A stretch of DNA of 64,000 bases from DASUPK01 sp963695805 (GCA_963695805.1 CAVOHV010000005.1:420876-484875), one strand, 5' to 3'; counted from the stretch's first letter, positions 40,479 through 49,018 are shown. The notes: generated by a model not told the origin, from the sequence alone. A program made the numbers and translations.

Positions 40479-42155
40479 CTACTGGACCTGCTTGTCCGTG
40501 CCCGCGCCGCCGTTGATCTTGTCCTTGCCCGCACCGCCCTTCAGGGTGTCGTTGCCCATTTGGCCGTAGAGCTTGTCGTTGCCCTTCCCGCCCTTCAGGA
40601 GGTCCTTGCCGCCGCCGCCGCAGATCACGTCGTTGCCGGCGATGCCGGAGAGCGTGTCATTCCCGCCCAGGCCGACGATCACATCCCGAGTGGGGTTGCC
40701 GCTGAGCACGTCGCTGCCGTCCGTGCCGACGATTGTCGCGGGCTTGCCCTTGCAGGTAGGCGGGGTTGCAGCTGTGCCGCTGGGCGGAGGCGAGGGTTCA
40801 CCGCCGCCCCCGCCGCCACCACCACCGCCGCCGCCGGGACCGCCGCCACTGCCACCGTTGACCTGCACGGCGGCGCTGGTCTGCGAGGTGGGTCCCGCCT
40901 GGTTGGTGGCCGTCACCGTGCAGGTGTAGCCGCCGGCCTCGGTGGGCGTGTACGTGGAGTCAGTGCCGCCAATGGGGACGTTCGACCCATCGTTCTTCCA
41001 CTGATAGGTGACGGTGGCCGGGGCCCTGTACAGGAACGCCCCGAGCAGGTCGGGCGCGATATTCGCGTCGCAGGTGAGCTGCCCCCCCGCTCCCTCGGAG
41101 ATCTCCGGGTTGCTCACAGGCGCCTTCAGCAGCGCGGTGAAGAGCGAGTTGCCCTCGGGGTACGGGAAGGGGAACCCGAGCGGGGGGTCGAGGGGGTCGT
41201 CGAACAGCGTATTGATGAACACATCGGGGTTGGTGTGTAAGGGCGTGCCGTCCAGGTTCCCGACCCGGATCCCCAACTGGGACCCCGAGCTGGCCCAGTA
41301 GATCTTGTTCGCCGTGGGGTCGAGCGCCGGCCCGCTCGGCCCACCCGAGGAGGTGTTAAACAGGGTGGAGGCTTCATCGCCGGGGTTTACGGTATCGCCG
41401 CTCAGGGGCCCGACCCGGACCGTGCCGGCATTCAGGTCGGTCCAGTAGATCTTGCCGGCCGCGGGGTCGACCGCGACCCCGATCGGGTTGCCCTCGGATG
41501 GACATGAAACTGCGGGGCAGCCGGCTCCGAACAGGGTCGAGGCCCCCGTGCCGTCCAGGTTCCCGACCCGAACCTGGTTGCCGGGGTCCTGGTTCGTCCA
41601 GTAGATCTTGTTGTGAGGGGGGTCGATCGCTACCCCGCTCGGGTGGCTATTGGGCGGGCCTGTGAACAGCGTATCGGTGAACACATCGGGGTTGGTGTGT
41701 AAGGGCGTGCCGTCCAGGTTCCCGTACCGGATCTGGCTGTTGTCGAAGTCGGCCCAGTAGATCTTGTTGTGAGGGGGGTCGACCGCGACGCCGCAGGCGC
41801 GGCCGGCCACGTCGAACAGGTGGTTGCCAACGCCAGTGCCCGGACCGCCAGTGCCGTCGAGGTTCGCGACCCGGATCTCCCCCGGGCTCCAGTTCGCCCA
41901 GTAGATCTTGCCGGCCGCGGCGTCGATCGCCACCCCGCACGGAGCGCCCCCGTCGTTGAACAGCGTCTTGGGGGAAGTTGATGGGACGACCGACCCGTCC
42001 AGGTTCCCGACGCGGATCGAATCTGATCCTTGCTCTCTGGACCAGTAGATGCTGTCCGCGGCGCTCGCCGTGGCGGGCAGCAGCAGCGCGGCCAACACCG
42101 CGAAGAGCCCCGCCCTGCGGCAACGCTTCAAACCCCGAGCTTGCGTCGCTTTCAT
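40479..42155 (-). CDS. Secreted beta-propeller (YWTD-like) protein with Ig-like domain and RTX-type repeats
   Basis: A 558-residue protein from ATG 42155, after GGGAGGAAAGG, with a signal peptide ending ATASA. About residues 35-330 are NHL/YWTD-like repeats built on KIYWxxxxxxxIRVGNLDGT. An Ig-like segment (SNPEISEGAGGQLTCD ... AAVQVNG) follows, then a run of about 12 Gly, then RTX-like nonapeptides (GGNDTLSGIAGNDVICGGGGKD ...) that would bind calcium. An extracellular, calcium-stabilised surface or secreted protein. Domain shuffling is evident. Confidence 0.85.
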   Translation of the reverse strand: MKATQARGLKRCRRAGLFAVLAALLLPATASAADSIYWSREQGSDSIRVGNLDGSVVPSTSPKTLFNDGGAPCGVAIDAAAGKIYWANWSPGEIRVANLDGTGGPGTGVGNHLFDVAGRACGVAVDPPHNKIYWADFDNSQIRYGNLDGTPLHTNPDVFTDTLFTGPPNSHPSGVAIDPPHNKIYWTNQDPGNQVRVGNLDGTGASTLFGAGCPAVSCPSEGNPIGVAVDPAAGKIYWTDLNAGTVRVGPLSGDTVNPGDEASTLFNTSSGGPSGPALDPTANKIYWASSGSQLGIRVGNLDGTPLHTNPDVFINTLFDDPLDPPLGFPFPYPEGNSLFTALLKAPVSNPEISEGAGGQLTCDANIAPDLLGAFLYRAPATVTYQWKNDGSNVPIGGTDSTYTPTEAGGYTCTVTATNQAGPTSQTSAAVQVNGGSGGGPGGGGGGGGGGGGEPSPPPSGTAATPPTCKGKPATIVGTDGSDVLSGNPTRDVIVGLGGNDTLSGIAGNDVICGGGGKDLLKGGKGNDKLYGQMGNDTLKGGAGKDKINGGAGTDKQVQ

Positions 42156-42237
42156 GCCTTTCCTCCCACTCCCCGCAGTTTGCGTCCTCCGGGCGCCGCT
42201 CGCAACGGGTCGAAGTACGGCATGGGTTGTGTGGGAA

Positions 42238-42531
42238 CTACGGACGCTTTTCCAGGTAGCCCAGCGCCGAGCGCGCGGCGTTGTACCCGCCCATCCCGTG
42301 CGCGCCCGCCCCGGGCGGGGTCGCCGCCGAACAGATGTGGAGCCCGGGCGCGCCGCAGCTGTAGGGGTCCAGCGCCGCCCGGGGCCTGAAGAGGATCTGC
42401 GAGGCCGTGTTGGCCCCGGTGATGATGTCGCCGCCGACGTAGTTCGGGTTGTAGGCCTCGAGATCCGCGGGCGTCCGCACGTTGCTAGCGACGATCCGCT
42501 CGCGGAAGGCGTGGGAGTAGTCGGGAGTACT
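42238..42531 (-). pseudogene. C-terminal fragment of an FAD-dependent (phytoene-desaturase-like) oxidoreductase, cut at a hairpin
   Basis: The minus-strand frame reads AFRERIVASNVRTPADLEAYNP and AAT-PPGAGAHGMGGYNAARSAL, the end of CrtI-like flavoproteins (substrate-binding and C-terminal FAD-contact region). Everything upstream is missing; the fragment begins right at the A hairpin at 42532. About 95 residues of an expected 500 are left. Confidence 0.75.
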
Positions 42532-42577
42532 GCTTTGGACGAAAAGCAGCACCCGTCCGAGAGATACTGCGTGGAGG
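42532..42577 (+). promoter_or_regulatory. Hairpin A promoter module
   Basis: Perfect A hairpin GCTTTGGACGAAAAGC 42532-42547, 15 nt, GATACT 42563-42568, 9 nt, ATG 42578. From hairpin to GATACT the sequence is identical to the module at 51519-51555 over most bases (CAGCACCCGTCCGAGA). Confidence 0.82.
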
Positions 42578-42970
42578 ATGTCGAAGGAGAACGTGGAGAT
42601 CGTGCGGCGGGCGTTCGCTTACGAGATCTACGGGCAAGGCGATCGCGCCGAGGCGGAGGCGATCTTCGACCCCAATTTCGTGATGGACCCAACCGAGGAG
42701 GGGCCGTCGTAGGGCCTGGACGCGATTCGGGACAACTTCGAGCGTTGGGCGAGTGCTTGGGAGGACCTTCAGGTGACTGCCGAGGAGTTTCTTGACGCCG
42801 GAGACCGTGTGCTGGTAACGGAACATAACCGGGGGCGCGGCCGGGGAAGCGGGATCGAGGTCGATACCCGCCTTTAGTCGGTTTACACCGTGCGCGACGG
42901 CAAGGTCATCCGCGCGGACGAATACGCGGAGCGGGCTAAGGCCCTCGAAGCCGCCGGGCTGTCGGAGTAG
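42578..42970 (+). pseudogene. SnoaL-like gene with two in-frame TAG codons
   Basis: The frame is otherwise full length (131 codons): MSKENVEIVRRAF ... KALEAAGLSE. TAG replaces what should be a sense codon at 42710 (after EEGPS) and at 42875 (after EVDTRL). Both are amber and all spacing is kept. Inactivated by point mutations rather than indels. Readthrough is conceivable but unsupported. Confidence 0.82.
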
Positions 42971-42973
42971 GTG

Positions 42974-43453
42974 ATGTCGCAGGAAAACGTCGATGTCTTC
43001 CGGCGCGGGGCGGATGTGTTCCTGGCCGCTGGCGACACGATGCTGTACGCCAACCCCAGCGACGCGGCGGACGGTCAGGAGGTGGCCTTCACCACCGTCC
43101 CGAACCGACGGCCAAAGGTCGCGGCTGTGGTCGCGCCGACTAACACGTTTACGCTCGGCCAGATCACCCGAAACAAGAAGAAGGGCACCGCAAGCCTCAC
43201 GGCCACAGGTCCCAACCCGGGTGACCTCAGCGGCTCAGGCAAGGGGGTCAAGGTCGCCAGCGCCGCAGGAGCCGTGATCAGCAAGTCGGTCGGCGTCGGC
43301 CCAGCGCAGCTATCGATCAAGGCCAAGGGAAAGAAGAAGCGAAAGCTCAATCAGACCGGCAAGGTGAAGCTCAACGTCGCGGTCACCTACACCCCTACCG
43401 GCGGCGAGCCGAGCACTCAGTCGATCAAGGTGAAGCTGAAGAAGAGGCTCTGA
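42974..43453 (+). CDS. Chimeric frame: SnoaL N-terminus joined to the C-terminal part of a secreted repeat protein
   Basis: A 159-residue frame. The first about 21 codons (MSQENVDVFRRGADVFLAAGD) are a SnoaL start, located three bases after the preceding SnoaL stop. The rest (YANPSDAADGQEVAFTTVPNRRP ... KVKLKKRL) has no SnoaL features and looks like the lysine-rich C-terminal beta-domain of an exported actinobacterial protein. An illegitimate join between a cassette start and another gene. Function unlikely. Confidence 0.6.
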   Translation: MSQENVDVFRRGADVFLAAGDTMLYANPSDAADGQEVAFTTVPNRRPKVAAVVAPTNTFTLGQITRNKKKGTASLTATGPNPGDLSGSGKGVKVASAAGAVISKSVGVGPAQLSIKAKGKKKRKLNQTGKVKLNVAVTYTPTGGEPSTQSIKVKLKKRL

Positions 43454-43472
43454 AAGCGGGGCGTCCTTTTCA

Positions 43473-43487
43473 GGGGGCAAAACCCCC
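43473..43487 (+). terminator. Short GC hairpin, possible terminator
   Basis: GGGGG, CAAAA loop, CCCCC, then TTGAT, 20 bases after the chimeric frame. It would end that transcript. Confidence 0.5.
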
Positions 43488-43577
43488 TTGATAAGCGGGT
43501 AGCTGCTCGAAAACCCCCTGGTTGTAGCCGGCGGAATCCGGCTCAGAATCGACGCTAGGCGGCTTCCCGGGACCGCT

Positions 43578-43623
43578 GCTTTGCATGGAAAGCAGTAGTT
43601 GTGCGCGAGATACTGCGTAGGAG
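43578..43623 (+). promoter_or_regulatory. Hairpin B promoter module
   Basis: Perfect B hairpin 43578-43593, 15 nt, GATACT 43609-43614, 9 nt, ATG 43624. Confidence 0.82.
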
Positions 43624-44409
43624 ATGTCGGAGGAGAACGTCGAGATCGTCCGGCGCCAAGTTGCAGAGTTCAACCGTGGTGACCTCGAGGGGGCTTTGGA
43701 CGGGTGGGCCCCCGACGCCATTTGGGACCACTCCAACTCCCGCGGATTCGATGCCGGCGTCTTTCGGGGGCACGCCGAAATCCGGGCGTTCTGGCAACGG
43801 TTCCTCGATGCATTCGACGAGGTTCGGCAGGAGCTCGTTGACGTGCTGGAGGTCGACGACGACCTGTTCATCGTGGAGAACGTCGCGTACATGCGAGGTC
43901 GCGACGGCATCGAGACTCAGGCGCGAAGCGCGTGGCTGGTCACCTTTCGGGATAGCGAGCAGACCTCGCTAACCCTCTATCAGACAAAGCAGGAGGCCCT
44001 CGAAGCCGCCGCGCTATCGGAGAACGTCGAGCTGAGCCTGCACTTAAACGATGCCTGGAACCGGCGTGACGTGGAAGCCGTAATCGCGCTTTGGGACCCC
44101 GAAGGCATGTGGTATCCCGCGCTCGAAGGGGCCACCGAGGTGCGCACTTATCACGGCCACGCCGGGATCCGTCAGTACCACGATGACTGGGCCGAGTTCT
44201 CCGGACAAAGCGACACGGAGTTCCCCGAGGTCCACGATCTCGGCGACCAGGTGCTCGGCCTGGGTAGCGCTCGGTTCAGGTATGCCACTGGTGTTGAACT
44301 TGACCAGGAGGTCGCCTTTCTCCACACATGGCGCAACGGAAAGTGCGTCGAAGCGCGGACCTGGCTTAGCCACGCCGAGGCCCTCGAAGCCGCCGGGCTG
44401 TCGGAATAG
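43624..44409 (+). CDS. Fusion of two SnoaL-like proteins in one frame
   Basis: A 261-residue protein. The first unit runs MSEENVEIVRRQVAEFNRGD to EALEAAALSE. Instead of a stop the next residues are NVELSLHLNDAWNRRD, the start of a second unit, which ends EALEAAGLSE at 44409. The junction TCGGAG-AACGTCGAG is where the conserved 3' end (TCGGAGTAG) and the conserved 5' start (TCGGAGGAGAACGT) of two genes share TCGGAG, so homologous joining at the cassette ends made the fusion. Both domains look intact. Confidence 0.85.
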   Translation: MSEENVEIVRRQVAEFNRGDLEGALDGWAPDAIWDHSNSRGFDAGVFRGHAEIRAFWQRFLDAFDEVRQELVDVLEVDDDLFIVENVAYMRGRDGIETQARSAWLVTFRDSEQTSLTLYQTKQEALEAAALSENVELSLHLNDAWNRRDVEAVIALWDPEGMWYPALEGATEVRTYHGHAGIRQYHDDWAEFSGQSDTEFPEVHDLGDQVLGLGSARFRYATGVELDQEVAFLHTWRNGKCVEARTWLSHAEALEAAGLSE

Positions 44410-44411
44410 TC

Positions 44412-44420
44412 GCTTTGGAC
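44412..44420 (+). repeat. Hairpin A, left half at an IS junction
   Basis: GCTTTGGAC directly followed by an IS left end (TGAC, then ATGAAGAAGGACC), the same junction as at 27971. The right half is lost. Confidence 0.88.
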
Positions 44421-44868
44421 TGACATGAAGAAGGACCTCCCCGGTTGCCACGCTTGACGTGCAACCGATAAACGAGCACCAAGGAGGCCCGAACACATGT
44501 TGCACGCTGGGCTGGATCTCAGTCGCAAGAGGATCGACGTCTGCGTGCTCTCCGAGCAGGGCGAGCTCGTCGCCGAGCTCGCCTGCCCGCCTGACCGCGA
44601 CGGCCTGAGAGGGCTGGCGCGATTCCGCCTCCACCTGGTCAAGCACCGCTCGCAGCTGAAGCACCGCATCCACTCGACCCTGATGAGCTTCGGTCGCCCC
44701 CGCCCGGTGAGCGATCTCTTCGGGGTGATGGGCCGCGAGCTGCTCGCAAAGCTCGAGCTCCCCGAGCCCTGGGCGGGGAACGTGGTGGCGAGCGTCTGCC
44801 TGATCGACTCCCTCGAAGGGCAGATCTCGGAGATCAACTCCCGGCTTGCGGCCGGCGGCGGCGAGGCC
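44421..44868 (+). mobile_element. Truncated IS1111-like element, same family as 27980
   Basis: The left end (ATGAAGAAGGACC at 44425-44437, one mismatch to the complete copy), the GAGCACCAAGGAGG leader and the transposase start are kept. The element breaks off inside the transposase at about 44868, where it is joined to an unrelated gene. The right end and guide region are missing. Confidence 0.86.
44497..44868 (+). pseudogene. IS1111-like transposase, internally deleted and 3' truncated
   Basis: It starts MLHAGLDLSRKRIDVCVLSEQ. Compared with the 28052 protein it lacks about 85 residues between LRGLA and RFRLHLVK in frame, removing the second and later acidic residues of the DEDD site. Short repeats encoding LA-R flank the gap and probably mediated it. 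It ends at about LAAGGGEA. Non-functional. Confidence 0.85.
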
Positions 44869-45164
44869 ATGGTCAGCTACGTCTTCAAGGGCGTGTACGC
44901 CGGCAACGGCAAGGGCAACGTCGATGTCGATGGGGGCAACGCACACGTGCGCAAGGCGGATCTGTACGAGACCACGGTGACCTTCGATCTGACCGACTCC
45001 AAAGTCGTCGCCGACGACACCTACAGCGACGAGAGCATCACCGCCGACGTTGTCGAGGCGGGGGACAAGGTCGTGGTCAAGGCCCGCCTGCCTCGCAGGC
45101 ACCGGGCGATCAGCCGTACGCTGCGAAGCAGCTGGTGGACCAGACGCATCAAGCAGCCGAGTAG
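44869..45164 (+). pseudogene. Small conserved actinobacterial protein fused to the IS remnant, frameshifted
   Basis: MVSYVFKGVYAGNG starts at ATG 44869 and continues with VTFDLTDSKVVADDT and GDKVVVKARLPRR, in a pattern I associate with small beta-rich proteins of this phylum; function unknown. Near 45100 a GGG run shifts the frame; removing one G gives GDQPYAAKQLVDQTHQAAE and a TAG at 45162. In the existing frame it stays open from the transposase to 45207. Confidence 0.6.
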
Positions 45165-45356
45165 CTGGGCGGCCCTGCATTGTGGGTCTCGGGCAGGCGG
45201 TCTTTGATCCGCCGGCCCGGCCCTGTCCCCGCGAGGAGTGCGCCGCTTCGAGGACGTCCTACGGCCCCTTCGTCGCCTCGGTGACGGCCTCGTAGACCAG
45301 CCCGGCCACGCTGGGATAGCGAGTCCATCGTTGGCCTTGTCCCTCACCACGCTGCG

Positions 45357-45460
45357 CCACTCGCAAGAGATGACGGATGAGAGGCGTTCATATTCCGTCG
45401 GCGACGCTGCGGGCGGCCGTTTTTGCCTCCCATTCACGTCCGCCCCGGCCGCCGGTTTCA
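45357..45460. repeat. 104-bp dispersed repeat, copy 1
   Basis: About 85 percent identical by eye to 50519-50621. Shared blocks include CACTCGCAAGAG, GAGAGGCGTTCATAT, CCGTCGGCG, GGGCGGCCGTT, TTGCCTCCCAT and CCCCGGCCGCCGGTTTCA with its close variant. It is not related to the A/B hairpins. On the minus strand both copies can be read as YERLSSVxSCEW, but flanking frames differ. Probably a miniature mobile element or a gene-end remnant. Confidence 0.75.
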
Positions 45461-45680
45461 GAGCCGTTCCGGTAGGGGTTGCGGCTCAGTGCGGAGGCCC
45501 GGCACACAACGGGCCTTCGCATGTTCATGGGGCTCGCCGAGAGCGAAACTTCTCGTGTCCGTTTCGTGCCCGACGGCCGCGCGGCCAGAGGCTCATCCGA
45601 ACCAGACGAGTCTCCTGCATGAACCGGGTCCGCCAGTCGATCTCGGCCAAGTTTGGGCGGTCCGCCTACGTTAGTGGCCC

Positions 45681-46217
45681 ATGAACACGTTGCGCTCCCG
45701 CTTCGATCCCGCCTTCGCGCTCGCTCTAGCCCTGGTCGTTTTGGCGGCTCTCGGGTTTGTCTCCGAGCGAAACGGCGCCGCGACGATCATGTGCGCGATG
45801 TGCCTCGGTGGGCTCGTCGCCGGAGGGATTGTCGGCGTACCAGGGAGGGTGCTGCTACCCGTCGCCTTCGGATTTATGGTCGTCATTTGGATGACAAAGA
45901 TCGATACTCCCGCCAACGGGAACGAGGCGAGCGCGTTCGCCCACGCAATCGGCGGCGGTCTCGTCGGATGGGCCCTCGTTGAGGCACTGCGCCCCCGGAT
46001 TCGCGACAGGCTCTCGGTAGCGCTGGTGGCGCTCTCCGTGGTTATCGCCCTCACCCTCGTCTGGGAGATCGGCGAGTACACCGGCGATGGGCTAGTCGAC
46101 GCAGCCCTGGATCCGGGATGGCGCGACTCCGCGACAGACATTTTCTTCGGCACTGCCGGGGGCATCGTCGGGATCGCGCTCGCCGGCCTCGCGGTGTCCT
46201 TGCGGCGCGCCAATTAG
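45681..46217 (+). CDS. Integral membrane protein, five to six predicted helices
   Basis: A 178-residue protein with hydrophobic segments around residues 10-27, 34-52, 57-73, 88-102, 113-131 and 157-175. The loop WEIGEYTGDGLVDAALDPGWRDSATDIFFGTAGGIVG has conserved Glu/Asp residues and resembles the DUF2238/VanZ-like loop (Asp ... Asn/Asp ... Gly-Gly). No family is certain. Confidence 0.7.
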   Translation: MNTLRSRFDPAFALALALVVLAALGFVSERNGAATIMCAMCLGGLVAGGIVGVPGRVLLPVAFGFMVVIWMTKIDTPANGNEASAFAHAIGGGLVGWALVEALRPRIRDRLSVALVALSVVIALTLVWEIGEYTGDGLVDAALDPGWRDSATDIFFGTAGGIVGIALAGLAVSLRRAN

Positions 46218-46232
46218 CGTGCAGTCAGTGCC

Positions 46233-46248
46233 GCTTTGGACGAGAAGG
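46233..46248 (+). repeat. Hairpin A, last base changed
   Basis: GCTTTGGACGAGAAGG, 16 bases after the membrane-protein stop. Confidence 0.82.
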
Positions 46249-46597
46249 GCACTTCTCGAGGCTCGCGTCCGGGAGCTCCTCGACGGGAGGACCAGCGGCG
46301 CCGTCGGGCTTCCCGGATTCTCCATTGGAAACATGGGTCTTCTCTACACGGAGGCACCCGGCGGTTGTTTGAGCGGGCAGTTCTCATCCCGCGCCCTCCC
46401 CACCGGGGATACTTGGGCGGGTACTCTGCCCCTGCAAACCCGTGGGTGACGAATGTCAGCAGCGATTCGAGGGTGGCTCTTTTGCACGCGTCATCGAAGG
46501 GCCCTAGCAGTGGCAGTTCTCGCAGCTGCCCAGCTCGTGCCTCATCGGAACGCATCGGCAGGGCCAGTCCACTCCCGCCGAGCTTGACGAGTTGGCG
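46249..46597. other. Stretch without a recognisable gene
   Basis: Open frames on both strands give no family resemblance. There is no GATACT module before the SnoaL gene at 46598, so the usual promoter was replaced or lost here. Confidence 0.5.
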
Positions 46598-46999
46598 ATG
46601 TGGGAGGAGAACGTTGAGGTCGTGCGGCTTTGGTGGACCGGCTTCAACGAGGACCGGATGCCGCCACTCGAGCTCTGCGACGAGCGGATCGAGATCGGGA
46701 TGCTCAGAGAGTTCCCGGTCCAGGGCCCGTACCACGGACACGACGGAGTGCGTCGATGGGTGCAGGACATGTTCGAGGTGATCGACGAGCCCCGCGTCGA
46801 GTTGGTGGAAATCATCGACGCCGAGGACGGCGAAACGGTCGTGACCGAGCAGCGAGCACTAGGACGTATGAGGCATACGCAGCTCGAAGCCGATTATCGG
46901 TGGGCGACCGTCTGGACGGTCAAGGCCGGAAATGTCCTCCGCGCTCAGGGGTACGCCAGCAAGCCGGAGGCCCACGAAGCCGCCGGACTGTCGGAGTAG
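46598..46999 (+). CDS. SnoaL-like protein
   Basis: A 133-residue family member from ATG 46598. The start reads MWEENVEVVRLWWTGFNEDR (Ser2 changed to Trp) and the end EAHEAAGLSE. The middle has YHGHDGVRRWVQDMF and a clear NTF2 fold pattern. It is followed by TTCAGAACCACC and the A-B hairpin pair. The last 60 bases, intergenic part included, are nearly identical to those after the gene at 27098. Confidence 0.85.
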   Translation: MWEENVEVVRLWWTGFNEDRMPPLELCDERIEIGMLREFPVQGPYHGHDGVRRWVQDMFEVIDEPRVELVEIIDAEDGETVVTEQRALGRMRHTQLEADYRWATVWTVKAGNVLRAQGYASKPEAHEAAGLSE

Positions 47000-47011
47000 T
47001 TCAGAACCACC

Positions 47012-47052
47012 GCTTTGGACGAGAAGCGGCTAATCCGCTTTGCATGGAAAGC
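47012..47052 (+). repeat. Hairpin pair A-B, perfect
   Basis: A GCTTTGGACGAGAAGC 47012-47027, nine bases, B GCTTTGCATGGAAAGC 47037-47052. The best-preserved example of the paired unit. Confidence 0.93.
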
Positions 47053-47115
47053 AGCAATTCGGGTTCGCCATGTAGCCCACCGACGGACTAGGGGGACCCG
47101 CTAGGGTCGGCTGCG

Positions 47116-47553
47116 ATGGCGCAGCTCGTCGGAATCAACCACGTTGCGCTCGAGGTGGGCAACGTTGAGGAGGCGCTTGCCTGGTATGGACGCTTCTTCG
47201 AGTTCGAGCTGCGCGGCTGGGCTGGCGCCGCGATGGCCTTCGTCGACATGGGCGATCAGTTCATCGCGCTCGCCGCAGGGCGAACCCAACCTCCGGACCA
47301 GGCACGGCACTTCGGGCTCGTCGTCGACGACAAGGAAGGCGTACGCGCAGCGCTCCAACAGGCCGCCGTCGACGTCCAAGCGAGCGGCTCACTCGACTTC
47401 TTAGATCCATGGGGGAACCACATACAGGTCGTCGACTACCGCGACATCCAGTTCACCAAGGCGCCATCCGTCCTTCGCGCTATGGGCATCGATCGACTCC
47501 CGAAGACCGACCGTGCGCGCGAGGAGCTTCGCGACAAGGGCATCACCGACTAG
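47116..47553 (+). CDS. VOC/glyoxalase-fold protein
   Basis: A 145-residue protein with a vicinal-oxygen-chelate fold: GINHVALEVGNVEEALAWYGRFFEFELR, DMGDQFIAL, then ARHFGLVVDD and FLDPWGNHIQVVDYRD. His9, Gln/Glu and the later His and Asp could chelate a metal. Likely a small-molecule lyase/dioxygenase or a resistance protein; substrate unknown. Confidence 0.85.
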   Translation: MAQLVGINHVALEVGNVEEALAWYGRFFEFELRGWAGAAMAFVDMGDQFIALAAGRTQPPDQARHFGLVVDDKEGVRAALQQAAVDVQASGSLDFLDPWGNHIQVVDYRDIQFTKAPSVLRAMGIDRLPKTDRAREELRDKGITD

Positions 47554-47559
47554 AACCAG

Positions 47560-48486
47560 CACGTCGGTCTGCTCGGCGACGTGATGCTGGGCCGCTCGGT
47601 CGGAGAGCATCTTCGAGGAGCACCTGCAGAGGAGCTGTGGAGCGATGAGCTGCGCTCGTTATGCGCCTCGCTCGATCTGATGATCTCCAACCTGGAGTGC
47701 TCCGTCTCAGAGCGCGGGGAAGCTCACACGTCGCATCCCCGGCAAGCCGTTCTTCTTCCGCGCGCCGCCTTCTGATGACGGCATTGAAGGCCATCAAGGT
47801 GCGTGCCATCTCGCTCGCCAACAATCACTCTCTCGATTACGAGGAGGAGGCGCTGATCGACACCCGGCGACTGCTGGCGGACAGTGGATTGGTGCCGGCC
47901 GGCGAGGGCCAGGGAGTCGGGGCGGCCGCGCCGCCCCGCCGTGGTTGAGGCGGCCGGGCAGCGGGTGGGACTTCTCTGCGTGTCGGACCACCCGCTTGAG
48001 TACGCTGCGCGGCCGGGCAGGAACGGGATCGCTCACGCCGAGCTGCGACGCGGAGTGCCGGACTGGCTCCTCGAGGGGGTTGCGCAGCTTTCCGAGCGGT
48101 GCGAGGTGACGATCGTCCTCCCGCACTGGGTCCAAACATGTGCACTTCGCCTGCGTCCTGGCAGCGCCGGGCCACCGCCGCCCTCCAGGGCGCCGGCTCC
48201 AGCCTCGTCGCAGGGCATTCGGCGCACGTGTTCCACGGGGTCGAGTGGAGCGAACGGGGGGCGGTGCCGTTCGACCTCTGGGACGCTCTCGATGACTACC
48301 GCGTCGATCCCGTGGGCGAAACGATCTCGGAGTACTCGCGATTTGGCGGCCGGGAGCGAAAGGCGAGGAGCTGGAGCTGGTGGGCCTGAAGCTCGAGTTC
48401 TGCCACATTGGATGAAGTCGCTGCCGGTGAAGGAAAGGGACTCCCGGAAGGGCGCCCGCGTCATCGCTTTTATGGCTTCCACTTGA
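47560..48486 (+). pseudogene. CapA-type (poly-gamma-glutamate synthesis) metallophosphoesterase, several frameshifts
   Basis: Pieces in three frames are in family order: GLLGDVMLGRSVGEHL and ISNLECSVSERGE at the start, then IKVRAISLANNHSLDYEEEALIDTRRLL, EAAGQRVGLLCVSDHPLEYA, VTIVLPHWV, GHSAHVFHGVEW and finally MKSLPVKERDSRKGARVIAF. At least three shifts lie between 47715 and 48420. Each motif is intact but no single frame spans the gene. It overlaps the end of the convergent redoxin gene. Confidence 0.78.
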
Positions 48487-49000
48487 TCGTGCAGCCCTCG
48501 GCCTCGGTCTCCGACGGGTCGGGCTCCTGTCCGGCCAGCACCGCGTCGAGCGCGGCGCGAAGCCAGGCGGCGTCCTGCGATGGATCGTCGTAGTCGGCAT
48601 CCGGAGCGCCTCGGTAGCGCAGCTGCAAACCCGAGTCGAGCACGAATACGTGCGGCGTCCGCTCCGCGCCCCACTCGCGGGCGATCTGCTGGGTCTCGTC
48701 ATACAGATAGGGATGCGGCCAGCCGCCCTCTTGCTGGACCCGTTCGACCATTGCCTCGAACGAGTCGGCCGGGGATCGCTCGGGATCGTTCGAGCTGATC
48801 GCCAGCACCCGCACGCCGCGCTCCGAATAGTCGCGAGCGATGTCGAGGAGGCGCTCGTGCCAGGCGAGGGCATAGGGGCAGTGGTTGCAGGTCCAGTAGA
48901 CCACCGTCGCCGGGGCGCCTTCCGCGCTCATCGCGTGGCGCTCGCCGTCGGTGGCCGGGAGCTCGAAGTCGGGGGCCCGTTCCCCAATCGCAATCGGCAT
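48470..49000 (-). CDS. Thioredoxin-like redoxin (AhpC/TSA-related)
   Basis: The 176-residue protein starts IGERAPDFELPATDGE with WTCNHCPYA as the redox Cys-x-x-Cys in the peroxiredoxin-like position, and the cis-Pro GAERTPHVFVLD. It matches the thioredoxin family protein type that follows CNHCPY-containing redoxins. Cytoplasmic; likely thiol-disulfide or peroxide metabolism. Confidence 0.88.
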   Translation of the reverse strand: MPIAIGERAPDFELPATDGERHAMSAEGAPATVVYWTCNHCPYALAWHERLLDIARDYSERGVRVLAISSNDPERSPADSFEAMVERVQQEGGWPHPYLYDETQQIAREWGAERTPHVFVLDSGLQLRYRGAPDADYDDPSQDAAWLRAALDAVLAGQEPDPSETEAEGCTIKWKP

Positions 49001-49018
49001 CGGCGGCAGGCTATCCCG

